NCBI RefSeq assembly: GCF_018829635.1
Contig: NZ_JAHKKG010000001.1
Location: forward strand, 682,001 to 746,000
Direction: 5' to 3'
Length of the DNA stretch: 64,000 nucleotides
From: Paractinoplanes bogorensis
GTDB taxonomy: Bacteria > Actinomycetota > Actinomycetes > Mycobacteriales > Micromonosporaceae
Shown here: piece by piece, positions 34,164 to 42,009 of the stretch
Position numbering within the stretch: position 1 is the first letter of the stretch
How the letters are laid out: each line of letters starts with the position of its first letter
Made by a program: the position numbers and the translations under genes
The notes under the pieces: model-generated
The model's input: only the letters and a program-made list of their open reading frames with translations
Database searches by the model: none
Told to the model about the DNA's origin: nothing

Positions 34164-34715
34164 ATGCTGATCAAAGTCATCGACCGGATCACCGACAAGG
34201 CGCTCCACGAGATTATGTGGACCATGTACCGGGATGCCTTCGAAGAGCTGAATCACCTGGCGGTTCAGCGGCATCTGATGTTCCGGTCCGAGTTCGACGC
34301 GGTAATGGAAGACACCCGGGTCGACAAGTATCTTGCCCTCGACGATGACGGCACCATCTGCGGCGTGGCGACCTATACGAATGATCTGGACGCTGTGCCC
34401 TTGATCGCACCCCAGTACTTCGAACGGCACTGGCCGGAGCACTACTCGGCCCGCAAGATCTGGTACATCGGCTTCGTGGCGGTCAGCGAGCACGCGCAGG
34501 GTCGCGAGGCGTTCGGCCAGCTCGTCGAGCAGATGTACATGGTCGCGTCGGCGCAGAACGGGCTGGTCTGCCTGGACATCTGCAACCACAACGACGAGGT
34601 GCGGCGCATGTCGCGAGTGTTCCGGATGATGGTGAGCCGGCTCTCCGACAACATGAAGTTCACCCGCATCGACCAGCAGTCGTACTGGCTCTACGAATTC
34701 CCGTCCGCCGCTTGA
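34164..34715 (+). CDS. GNAT-fold acetyltransferase-like protein
   Basis: A 183-residue soluble protein that looks like a divergent GNAT acetyltransferase. DKYLALDDDGTICGVATYT fits strands 2-3, IWYIGFVAVSEHAQGREAFGQLVEQMY fits strand 4 and the acetyl-CoA loop, and LVCLDICNHN fits strand 5. The classical Q/RxxGxG/A loop is altered (HAQGREA), so activity is uncertain. The start at 34164 follows GGGGGAG at 34151-34157. The long AT-rich upstream region suggests specific regulation. Confidence 0.6.
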   Translation: MLIKVIDRITDKALHEIMWTMYRDAFEELNHLAVQRHLMFRSEFDAVMEDTRVDKYLALDDDGTICGVATYTNDLDAVPLIAPQYFERHWPEHYSARKIWYIGFVAVSEHAQGREAFGQLVEQMYMVASAQNGLVCLDICNHNDEVRRMSRVFRMMVSRLSDNMKFTRIDQQSYWLYEFPSAA

Positions 34716-34738
34716 TCATTTCCGCAAACGATCAAGCG
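34709..34738 (+). terminator. hairpin overlapping the stop of the GNAT-like gene
   Basis: CGCTTGATC (34709-34717) and GATCAAGCG (34730-34738) form a perfect 9-bp stem around a 12-base loop. The TGA stop codon lies inside the left arm. No U-tract follows; the 31-bp repeat begins directly after. Confidence 0.55.
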
Positions 34739-34739
34739 A

Positions 34740-34860
34740 TGCGAGTCGTGACGCGAAAGTGATCACGTGGTGCGAGTCGTGACGCGAAAATGATCACGTG
34801 GTGCGAGTCGCGACGCGAAGTGATCACGCGGTGCGAGTCGCCGACGCGAGGCCGCGCGTG
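34740..34860. repeat. 31-bp minisatellite
   Basis: Units start at 34740, 34771 and 34802, with a partial fourth at 34832. Each begins TGCGAGTCGTGACGCGAAA and the first three include GTGATCACG (TGATCACG in the second). The units carry the palindromes TGATCA and CACGTG. It lies between the GNAT-like gene and the end of the permease gene. Confidence 0.88.
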
Positions 34861-34918
34861 AATGCGAGCAAGCGGTAAGCGGAGCGACAGGGTAAGCCGA
34901 CCGACGGAAACGGCTCGT

Positions 34919-34959
34919 GAAAACGCGGCAGGCCGCCGATGATTCGACGGTCTGCCGCG
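34919..34959 (-). terminator. intrinsic terminator of the permease transcript
   Basis: Read on the minus strand, a 16-bp stem with two mismatches (outer part CGCGGCAG/CTGCCGCG) around a 4-base loop is followed by TTTTC. It lies about 100 bp beyond the permease stop. Confidence 0.75.
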
Positions 34960-35064
34960 GAGCTGGGGGGAAACCATTCACGTCATAGGCGACCTCCTCA
35001 TGGTCGGGGACTTCTCCCGTGGCGGGCGCGACGTCTCGCGTACGCGTGGGAAAGCTTTTGATCC

Positions 35065-36603
35065 TCAGTAGGGATAACCGCTGCGCGCGCCCACCGGGTC
35101 GGCGTGCAATGGCCGTAACATCGACGGGTTGTCGGGGACCGCACTGACCCGTCCCTCGGTTCCGCGGCCGATCGCCGCGTAGACCTCGGGGCGGGCGGCT
35201 CGCATGATCATGGCCCAGATGAAACCGACCACGGCCACGGCCAGATAGAGCGCCGGAATGAGCCACTGGAACGGTGAGTCGCCGTCGACCTGCAGCAGTT
35301 CGCCGAAGCCGATACACGTCGCCGCCAGCACGACGGTCAGCAGCAGGAAGGCCAGGGCGGGCGCGAGGTATGCCTTCCATATGCTCTCGCCGCGGCGGTT
35401 CTTCATGAAGAACGCCAGCACCGCCGCCGACGCCGCCCACATGAGAATCAGAACGCCGAGCCCGCCGATCGTGGTGAGCCACGCGAAGACGAAGACCAGC
35501 GGATCGGAGCCGACGAGGGCGTACAGGCTCAGCACGATGATCGCCAGCACGCTTTGCGTGATCGAGCCGAGCAACGGCGCTCCCGTACGGGGGTGAGTGC
35601 GTCCCCACGCGGCGGGGAGCACGCCTTCCCGGCCGAGCGCGAACTGATAGCGCGAAACGGCGGCGTGGAAGGCGAGCAGGGCCGCGAAGACGCTCGTCAG
35701 GAACAGCACGTAGCCGATGTCGACCAGGAACCCGGGCAGATGTGGACCGACGAGAGTGAAGACGAGGTCGGTCTGATGTTCGGCGGCTCGGGCGGCGATC
35801 TGGTCGGGGCCGGTGTTCACCGACATCGCCCAGGCCGAGACGCTGCACAGCACGCCGGCCAGGATCACCGCGATGTGGGTGGCCCGGGCGATCGTGCGCT
35901 TCGGGTCCTTGGCCTCCTCGGAGAGCACCACGGTGGCCTCGAAGCCGACGAAGCCGGCGATCGCGAGCACGAGCAGGATGCCGATCACCGGGGTGGCCAG
36001 CGGAGCGGGGGAGAACTGCGAGAAGGTGACGTGGCCGCCGGCCGGGTTGCCGATCATCACGATGTCGTAGATGAGCACGACCGCGATCTCCAGCACGAGC
36101 AGGACCGCCAGGACCTTGCCGCTCAGGTCGACCCAGAGCAGGCCGAGGATCGCGACCGCGAACCAGGCGGCTATCGCGCAGGCGTACCAGGGAACGGCGA
36201 AGCCGAACGCACCGAGGATGCCGCTCGCGACCGAGCCGAACAACCCGAACAGGCCTATCTGCATGAGTGAGTAGGCGGGCAGGGCGACGAAGGCCGCTCC
36301 GACGCCGATGATGCGGCCTAATCCATGACTGATGTAGGAGTAGAAGGCGCCGGTGTTGACGATGTGCCGGCTCATGGCGACGAAGCCGACGGTGAACAGG
36401 GAGAGCAGTCCCGCCGTCACCAGATAGGCGATCGGTACGGCCGTACTGCCGATGATCGCGTAGATCGTCGTGATCGAACCGATGATCACGGTCAATGGAG
36501 CCGCGCCCGCGACGCCGAAGAACACCACCGACGGTACGCCCAGCCTGTTCTTGGCCAGCGCCTTCGAGACGATGTCCGGCTCTTCGGGTTTCACTTGTGC
36601 CAC
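35065..36603 (-). CDS. APC-superfamily amino acid permease
   Basis: A 512-residue integral membrane transporter with 12-14 predicted helices. FFGVAGAAPLTVIIGSI (first helix), GAFYSYISHGLGRIIGVGAAF and VGFEATVVLSEEAKDPKRTI are signatures of APC amino acid/polyamine/organocation permeases. It probably imports an amino acid or polyamine by proton coupling. GTG 36603 is preferred because GGGAGG lies seven bases upstream; longer frames have no site. The GPP34 gene lies 62 bp upstream on the same strand, so the two may be cotranscribed. Confidence 0.9.
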   Translation of the reverse strand: MAQVKPEEPDIVSKALAKNRLGVPSVVFFGVAGAAPLTVIIGSITTIYAIIGSTAVPIAYLVTAGLLSLFTVGFVAMSRHIVNTGAFYSYISHGLGRIIGVGAAFVALPAYSLMQIGLFGLFGSVASGILGAFGFAVPWYACAIAAWFAVAILGLLWVDLSGKVLAVLLVLEIAVVLIYDIVMIGNPAGGHVTFSQFSPAPLATPVIGILLVLAIAGFVGFEATVVLSEEAKDPKRTIARATHIAVILAGVLCSVSAWAMSVNTGPDQIAARAAEHQTDLVFTLVGPHLPGFLVDIGYVLFLTSVFAALLAFHAAVSRYQFALGREGVLPAAWGRTHPRTGAPLLGSITQSVLAIIVLSLYALVGSDPLVFVFAWLTTIGGLGVLILMWAASAAVLAFFMKNRRGESIWKAYLAPALAFLLLTVVLAATCIGFGELLQVDGDSPFQWLIPALYLAVAVVGFIWAMIMRAARPEVYAAIGRGTEGRVSAVPDNPSMLRPLHADPVGARSGYPY

Positions 36604-36665
36604 CAGCAGCCTCCCGGCCCAATGTTCAGAGTTGTTGCGCCCCAGGTGATGGCGCCCGATGCCGC

Positions 36666-37358
36666 TCACCGACGGCCGACTGTGACGACCGAGCCCACCG
36701 AGGCCTCGGTGTATTCGACGAGCTCCCGCAGGTCGGCCGGGAGCGATCCGACGGCGCTGGGCAGCGACTGGAACGCGTGCCGGTGCGCCTCGAAGTCATA
36801 GAGCACGTGCCGGGTCAGCCCGGTGGCGGCGATCAGGCCGATCAGGACCCGGTCGCTGATGCTCATGCCGATGCCGCGGACCAGCAGGTTGGCCAGCCGG
36901 GCGGGTGCCCACGCGGCCGCGTTGCGCTGGGCCGCGCTGTTCGGCATATAGAGAGTCTCGGTCGAGAGCATGCGCCGCTTGGTGACGACCTCGACGGCGC
37001 CGAGTCGTGACAATCTCTCACCGACCCGGATCGCCGCGTCCTGCGAGAGGAAGGCCAGCCAGATCCGTACGTCCCGGTGTTGCGGCTGGGCGACCAGCAG
37101 GTCGAGAACGTCGTGCGCGAGTGCGTCCGACGGTGGGTGCCGGTCGAGGATGATCAGGTCTCCGTCGGAGATCCCGATCCGTCCTTCGAGGATCAGCTCG
37201 CCGAGCAGTGCTGCGGCCAGGCCCAGGCCGGTCGCACGTGGATGGAGTCTGGACCGGCCGGTGCGGTCCTCGTGTGCGATCAGGAAATACTGGTCAGCCA
37301 ACACGCCGCCACGCCCCTTAGACAACGACTTGATGGTCTTGGTCGGGTTCCCAGTCAT
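36666..37358 (-). CDS. GPP34 (Golgi phosphoprotein 3-like) family protein
   Basis: A 230-residue protein of the GPP34 family. LADQYFLIAHEDRTG, GLGLAAALLGELILEGRIG and a C-terminal all-helical LARAxLLVRGIG-like region (ANLLVRGIGMSISDRVLIGLI) match. Eukaryotic members bind phosphatidylinositol 4-phosphate. Actinobacteria carry many paralogues of unknown role, often near regulators or secondary-metabolite genes. It is divergent from the XRE regulator at 37535, which may control it. Confidence 0.88.
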   Translation of the reverse strand: MTGNPTKTIKSLSKGRGGVLADQYFLIAHEDRTGRSRLHPRATGLGLAAALLGELILEGRIGISDGDLIILDRHPPSDALAHDVLDLLVAQPQHRDVRIWLAFLSQDAAIRVGERLSRLGAVEVVTKRRMLSTETLYMPNSAAQRNAAAWAPARLANLLVRGIGMSISDRVLIGLIAATGLTRHVLYDFEAHRHAFQSLPSAVGSLPADLRELVEYTEASVGSVVTVGRR

Positions 37359-37534
37359 CACCATGGCCGCGATGATCACTGTGAGTAGAAAACGCTGTGA
37401 CTCGATGTCCGCGCATCATGTACCCGCCGGAAGGGCATATACAAGAAGGCTAGTACTTTTTGTTTGGTACGCCGTGTTTGGATCATGAAGGCCTGGGCCG
37501 TAGTATCGGTCTTATCAGGACCGAGGGAGTCCAG

Positions 37535-38383
37535 GTGTCCGTAGATGAAGGGCCCACCCTGCGCCGCCGCCGTCTGGGAGCGGAGCTCAAAAGGTGCCGT
37601 GAAGCGGCCGGGCTGACGCAAGAGAACGTCTCGAGGCATTTCGAGTGGCATGCCGCGAAAGTCACGCGCATAGAGACGGCGCGTGTGGCGGTGACTCCAC
37701 GCGACGTGAAAGACCTGCTGACGCTGTACGGCGTGGGTGATCAGGATTATCGCGAGGCGCTGGTCGAACTGGCCCGCCTGTCCCGCGAACGCACCTGGTG
37801 GACCGACTATCGGGACATCATGCGCCCCGGCAACTTCGTCGGCCTGGAGGCGGCCGCGGCCTCCATGCGCACCTGGGAGCCGATCATCGTGCCCGGGCTG
37901 CTGCAGACCGAGGCCTACATGCGCGCGCTCATCCGCACCGGCCGGTCGAACGAGTCACCACAGCAGACCGACCGCCGCGTCTCGCTGCGCCTCACCCGTC
38001 AGGGCCGGCTGCGCGGCGAGCGCCCACTCGAACTCACGGCCATTGTCGACGAATCGGTGGTGCGCCGGGTGGTCGGCGGTGACGAGGTGATGAACGATCA
38101 GCTTCGTCATCTTATCGAGGTCGCTCAATTACCGAATGTGATGCTGCAGATTCTGCCGTTCAGCGCCGGTGAACACACGTTCCTCGGCGGGTCAGCGGCC
38201 CTTTTGGAGTTCCGCGAGACCACCCATTTGGATGTTGTCTATCTGGAAGGTCTTGCGGGAGACTACTACGAAGAGCAACCGGCCGAGGTCGTCCGATACC
38301 GACAAGAGTTCGAACGATTGAGTGCCCGGGCGCTGGACCACCGATTGACCATCAAGATGATCGAGAGCCTGCTCGTCGCGTAG
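37535..38383 (+). CDS. XRE-family (Scr1-type) regulator, HTH + DUF5753
   Basis: A 282-residue regulator. The N-terminal XRE helix-turn-helix (LGAELKRCREAAGLTQENVSRHFEWHAAKVTRIE) is at residues 13-46. The rest is the DUF5753 domain, recognised by WEPIIVPGLLQTEAYMRAL and the C-terminal DVVYLEG segment. Such genes occur in dozens of copies in actinobacteria and pair with DUF397 proteins; some affect sporulation, as described for Streptomyces. GTG 37535 is preferred, with GGAG just upstream. Confidence 0.92.
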   Translation: MSVDEGPTLRRRRLGAELKRCREAAGLTQENVSRHFEWHAAKVTRIETARVAVTPRDVKDLLTLYGVGDQDYREALVELARLSRERTWWTDYRDIMRPGNFVGLEAAAASMRTWEPIIVPGLLQTEAYMRALIRTGRSNESPQQTDRRVSLRLTRQGRLRGERPLELTAIVDESVVRRVVGGDEVMNDQLRHLIEVAQLPNVMLQILPFSAGEHTFLGGSAALLEFRETTHLDVVYLEGLAGDYYEEQPAEVVRYRQEFERLSARALDHRLTIKMIESLLVA

Positions 38384-38429
38384 GCCCCCTCGACGAGAGA
38401 CAACCGCATAACGAAGGGGGGTGCTTGAG

Positions 38430-38660
38430 TTGCTCACGCACCGGCTTAACGCTGCTGTTCTCACCGACGCGGTCTGGAAGAAGGCCAGCCGCAGCAACGG
38501 CAACGGCGGCAACAACTGTGTCGAGGTCGCGTTCCTCGACCAGGGCGTCGCTGTCCGGGACAGCAAGGACCGCTCCGGTCCGGCACTGATGTTCACGACC
38601 GCGGAATGGACCGCCTTCGTCGATTCCGCCAAGGACGGCGAATTCGACCTCGGTTCCTGA
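38430..38660 (+). CDS. DUF397 protein
   Basis: A small DUF397 protein of 76-79 residues. WKKASRSNGNGGNNCVEVAF, VAVRDSKDRSGPALMFT and EWTAFVDSAKDGEFDL are the defining pattern. DUF397 proteins are usually encoded directly after an XRE/DUF5753 regulator, as here, and are thought to act as its partner or antagonist in a toxin-antitoxin-like pair. TTG 38430 has AAGGGGGG at good spacing; the GTG at 38421 lies on top of that site. Confidence 0.9.
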   Translation: MLTHRLNAAVLTDAVWKKASRSNGNGGNNCVEVAFLDQGVAVRDSKDRSGPALMFTTAEWTAFVDSAKDGEFDLGS

Positions 38661-38716
38661 GGTCCTGCATTAATCGGCACGCACCGATTCCGCGTGCGTA
38701 CGCAAAGTCAACTTCT

Positions 38717-38754
38717 CGGGTGCCGCGGCTCATTACGTAGTGTTGCGGCACCCG
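38717..38754. terminator. hairpin terminator between convergent genes
   Basis: CGGGTGCCGC (38717-38726) and GCGGCACCCG (38745-38754) are perfect 10-bp arms between the DUF397 stop and the end of the SIS gene. Confidence 0.7.
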
Positions 38755-38770
38755 TACCAAGAATCACCAC

Positions 38771-39835
38771 TCACCCGTTCCGGTGAATCTCCGACCACCA
38801 TTTCGCGGCCACCAGTTCCGCGATCAGGGTCTCGGTCGTCAGCCGCACCCCGGCATCGTCGTCGTGACGAAACCGAACCGTTTCCGCGGCGCCCGCGACA
38901 TCGTCGCCCACCGATACATAGGTGGACTTTCGCTCCCGCATCCAGTCGAGCGCCTGCTCGTCGTAACGGGAACCGGGGAAAAGCAGCGCGCGATACCGCA
39001 GCGTCTTGGTCAGATAGACGTCCACGTGCGCCCAGTCGCCGGTCTCGCAGCCGTCGGCCGCCTGCCGTGGACCCTCGCGGAACATCAGCGCCGACTGCAG
39101 CGCGGACGAGATCCGGTCGACCGGCGCGATCGGCCAGACCCCGTCGCCGTCGGCCAGCACGTCACTGACCCGGGGAAGCCAGGTGTCGCGGCGCTCGAGC
39201 AGGTCCTCCGTGGCTGCGGCGGTGCGCTCGATCAGCCGTACGGTGGGAAGCAGATCTTGATCGGAAAGCCGCCGGATCAGCGCGTCGAGCAGCAGTTGAG
39301 TGTGCTGAAAGGACCGGCAGGCGACTCCTCCGGACTCGGCGCCGGCGTGCATCTCGACGACGGCCGTGGCGCTCCTGGCGAGCGGGGAGTCCGGGTTGTT
39401 GGTGACGGCTACATAGGAGCGGCCGGCCATGGCGTCCAGGGTTTCGACGCTTGTGCCCGAGGCCGAGATCGCCACGAGCAGGCCGTCGACCGGCGGCGGG
39501 GCGTCCGAGGCGTATTCGGCCACCGCGTCGATGCCGTGGAAGCGCAGGCGGCGGGCCGCGACCAGGGCGGCGTAGCGGGAGCTGCCCATGCCCACGAAAG
39601 TCACACGTCTGGGTGTTCCTGGGTACGCGGCTGTGCCTGGGGACGCTGTGCCTGGGTGCGCGGCTGTGCCGGGGTGCGGGGCTGTGCCTGGGTGCTGCGT
39701 GTCTGGGTGCGTTGTGCCTGGGTGTGGAGCTGTGCCTAGGAATGCCCAGGGGTCTTCGTCGGTGAGCCGTGCGGCCAGCGCTCGCAGGGCAGCCGGCTTG
39801 GCCTCGAGGTCGGCCAGGAACAGAGCGGGATTCAT
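38771..39835 (-). CDS. SIS-domain sugar isomerase-like protein
   Basis: A 354-residue protein with two SIS (sugar isomerase) domains. FVGMGSSRYAALVAARRL starts the first phosphosugar-binding fold, AISASGTSVETLDAM is the Ser-rich phosphate loop, and FREGPRQAADGCETGDWAHVD lies in the second. It resembles the isomerase half of GlmS and could handle glucosamine or fructose 6-phosphate. An inserted low-complexity stretch of about 42 residues with PGTxxxPGT repeats (residues about 35-77) is absent from typical members. The start lies 5 bp after the stop of the kinase gene upstream, so they form an operon. Confidence 0.83.
   Translation of the reverse strand: MNPALFLADLEAKPAALRALAARLTDEDPWAFLGTAPHPGTTHPDTQHPGTAPHPGTAAHPGTASPGTAAYPGTPRRVTFVGMGSSRYAALVAARRLRFHGIDAVAEYASDAPPPVDGLLVAISASGTSVETLDAMAGRSYVAVTNNPDSPLARSATAVVEMHAGAESGGVACRSFQHTQLLLDALIRRLSDQDLLPTVRLIERTAAATEDLLERRDTWLPRVSDVLADGDGVWPIAPVDRISSALQSALMFREGPRQAADGCETGDWAHVDVYLTKTLRYRALLFPGSRYDEQALDWMRERKSTYVSVGDDVAGAAETVRFRHDDDAGVRLTTETLIAELVAAKWWSEIHRNG
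39606..39745. repeat. intragenic CCTGGGTGC-type minisatellite
   Basis: Imperfect repeats of GTGCCTGGGTGCGG and related units encode the HPGT/PGTA repeats of the SIS protein on the minus strand. The frame is preserved throughout. Confidence 0.75.
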
Positions 39836-39840
39836 GCGGA

Positions 39841-41076
39841 TCACCCGTACCAGGAACGCAGGACACCCAGCGGCGCGTATCGCCAGCGGGGGAGGAACCG
39901 GGCCGCGTAGACCAGCTCGCGGCACTCCTGCTCGACCTCGAACGGCCGCAGCAGTTCGCGATCGAGCAGGCTGTCGAAACCCTTCGAGGCGAGACCTTTC
40001 CCGTACGCGGTGAGCAGCTCATCGGCCGTCCGCCGGCCCCATTCGACCAGCTCAGCGCGGTGCCGGCCGGCGGTGCGCTTGTTGGCGATCTCGGCCACGT
40101 GCAGGACGCTCATGCGCAGTTGGGCGACGTCGCGGGCGACCGGCTCGGGTCGCGCGGCGAGTGTCGGATTTCCGTCGAAGTCGATGACCGCGTAGCCGCC
40201 CCGCCACCGCAGAATCTGGCCCACGTGCAGGTCACCGTGCAGATGGATGGCTCGGCCGGGCCGCCGACGCGCGGGCGAGTCGAGATCGGCGGCCAGCCGC
40301 GCCCGAACCGTCGCCGGCCAGTTTTCGCCTGGAGCCTCGTAGCCGCTGATCGCCAGCCAGTCGCTCCCGTCGAGCTCGCCCCCGCTGGTTGCCGCTGTCG
40401 CATTGCCGCTGGTCGGTGCCGTGTTGTCGCTGATTGCCGCGGCTGCGTCGCTGCTGGTTGGCGCTGCCTTGCCGTCGTGGTTTGCTGACATGTTGTTGCT
40501 GCTGGTGGCCGGTGCCGGGTTGCTGGTGGCTGGTGTGCCGCCGGCTGCCGGGGCGGGGCTGCTGGTGGCCAGGGCCTCGTCGAGCAGGTCGGACCAGCCG
40601 TCGGCGGGTGGGGCGGGCTCGATCGGATGGGGCATCACGTGGGACGGGGTGGCGAGGGCGATGTGCAGCTCGGCGACCAGCGTGCCCAGGTCGGCGCCGA
40701 AGTTGGCGGGCGGGCCGCCGTCCAGAGCGGCCAGCAGGTCGTCGACACACCAGTCGTAGCCGTCCTGGCCGTCGGGGAGGAACTCGGTGACCAGGGCGAC
40801 CAGGTTCGGCCCGTCGAACAGGGCGGCGTGCGGGGTGGGCATCCGGCGGAAACCGTTCGCGGCCAGGTGGGCCAGCAGCGGAGTCGAACGGTCGGGGGCT
40901 GGGGTGCGCATCCACTTCACGACCAGGCGCTCGCCGACCACGACAGACCGGTTTGTCTGGTCGACCGTGATCGGGCGCTCGTCCAGGGAGATGTCGTCAT
41001 TTATCGAGACGAAAAGCTGGAGGCGAGGGTCGCGCGCGATGACCCGGCGGACCAGCTCGGCCGACTCGCCGCTCAC
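39841..41076 (-). CDS. maltokinase-fold kinase, probable glucosamine kinase
   Basis: A 411-residue aminoglycoside-phosphotransferase-fold kinase with a maltokinase-like N-terminal cap. VVGERLVVKWM contains the ATP-binding Lys, IHLHGDLHVGQILRW the catalytic loop, and AVIDFDGNP the metal-binding DFDG. Actinobacterial kinases of this type, encoded next to a SIS-domain gene, have been characterised as glucosamine kinases, and the same pairing is seen here. GGGAGG before GTG 41076 sets the start. An Ala/Thr/Ser/Pro-rich insertion of about 65 residues (about 168-232) precedes the C-lobe and is low-complexity. It is coupled to the SIS gene downstream. Confidence 0.8.
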   Translation of the reverse strand: MSGESAELVRRVIARDPRLQLFVSINDDISLDERPITVDQTNRSVVVGERLVVKWMRTPAPDRSTPLLAHLAANGFRRMPTPHAALFDGPNLVALVTEFLPDGQDGYDWCVDDLLAALDGGPPANFGADLGTLVAELHIALATPSHVMPHPIEPAPPADGWSDLLDEALATSSPAPAAGGTPATSNPAPATSSNNMSANHDGKAAPTSSDAAAAISDNTAPTSGNATAATSGGELDGSDWLAISGYEAPGENWPATVRARLAADLDSPARRRPGRAIHLHGDLHVGQILRWRGGYAVIDFDGNPTLAARPEPVARDVAQLRMSVLHVAEIANKRTAGRHRAELVEWGRRTADELLTAYGKGLASKGFDSLLDRELLRPFEVEQECRELVYAARFLPRWRYAPLGVLRSWYG

Positions 41077-41090
41077 GCCGCCTCCCAAAG

Positions 41091-41282
41091 GGTGGCGTGC
41101 GCCGGAGTTGAACGTGGGGTGGTGCGCGCGGGGGTTGAGCGTGGGATACGGCGTGGGGTGGCGTGCGCGGGGGTTGGACGTGGGACGTGGCGTGGGGTGG
41201 CGTGCGCGGGGGTTGGACATGGGATGCGGCGTGGGGTGGAGCGCGCCGGGGCTGAACTCGGGACGCGGCGAGGGGTGGCGCT
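41091..41282. repeat. 39-bp minisatellite
   Basis: Four 39-bp units (41118, 41157, 41196 and 41235), flanked by partial copies, begin GGTGGCGTGCGCGGGGGTTG. They lie between the kinase gene and the TetR stop codon and reach the stop itself. The period is a multiple of three and encodes a 13-residue periodic peptide on the minus strand, but that frame is not coupled to a gene. Confidence 0.88.
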
Positions 41283-41893
41283 CATGGGGTGAGCTCCAGG
41301 GGATTGCCGGTGGCCTGACGGGCGTACGAGAGGATCAGTTCCTCGGCGGTGGCCGCGTCGAGTGTGGGGTGGCGGGCGACGATGCGGTAGCCGTAGGCGT
41401 CCTCCAGGGCGACCAAGTTTCGGCCGATCGTCTGTGAGTCGGTGGCCAGCGTGAAGATCTCGCGGGCGGCGCCCAGCTCCAGGATCGTCTGGTACATCGA
41501 CACCTGGCGGTCGAACAGCGTGGTCAGCAGGGCCGCGTAGACGCGGTTGCGGCCGGCCGAGCCGCCCAGTTCGCACAGCAGGCGTACGTCGGAATCCTCG
41601 GCATCCGTGGGCAGGCCGGAGCGGATCGTGACGACAAGTTTTTCCACCGGGTCGGTGAGGCCGGCCAGGCGGCGCATCCGTTCGGCGTAGAAGCGTTCCA
41701 TGCCGGCCTGGTTCGCCTCGAGCAGCAGGTCGCTCAGGTCGGGATAGTGGTAGAGCACCGCGCCGGAGGTCAGCCCGGCCTCCTCGGCGACCTGGTTGAG
41801 CAGCACGCCGCCCGGGCCGTGCTGGATCATCGCGCGGCGGGCCGCCTCGACGAGGTCCGCCCGGCGCTCACTGCGCGTCTTCCGGGTTGCCAA
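41282..41893 (-). CDS. TetR-family regulator of the glycosyltransferase operon
   Basis: A 203-residue TetR repressor (BetI/AcrR-like). The helix-turn-helix LNQVAEEAGLTSGAVLYHYPDLSDLL is at about residues 32-57; the C-terminal domain is helical and ligand-binding. It is divergent from the glycosyltransferase gene at 42010, and the 116-bp gap contains a perfect palindrome, so it very probably represses both itself and the glycosyltransferase-aldehyde dehydrogenase operon. Its 3' end abuts the 39-bp minisatellite. Confidence 0.9.
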   Translation of the reverse strand: MATRKTRSERRADLVEAARRAMIQHGPGGVLLNQVAEEAGLTSGAVLYHYPDLSDLLLEANQAGMERFYAERMRRLAGLTDPVEKLVVTIRSGLPTDAEDSDVRLLCELGGSAGRNRVYAALLTTLFDRQVSMYQTILELGAAREIFTLATDSQTIGRNLVALEDAYGYRIVARHPTLDAATAEELILSYARQATGNPLELTP

Positions 41894-41969
41894 CTTGTTT
41901 CCGTTTCACTTGATCGTCAACTGGTCCCGACAACCATAGGCTCTGGGTATTGACCTCGCGCAAGACCAC

Positions 41970-41991
41970 TTGTTGAATTGCCGTTCAACAA
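41970..41991. promoter_or_regulatory. palindromic operator for the TetR regulator
   Basis: A perfect inverted repeat, TTGTTGAA-N6-TTCAACAA, lies 18 bp upstream of the glycosyltransferase start and 76 bp upstream of the TetR start. Its length and symmetry fit a TetR dimer site. Confidence 0.8.
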
Positions 41992-42009
41992 CGAGTCCCG
42001 GGAGTGTTC

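Noticed and set aside
34763..36622. 619-codon minus-strand frame with a downstream tail resembling a small peptide gene (GFPPAPRQTVESSAACR)
   Set aside because: Most of it is the permease read in the wrong frame. The tail overlaps the permease terminator hairpin and lacks a convincing start, so a peptide gene is not supported.
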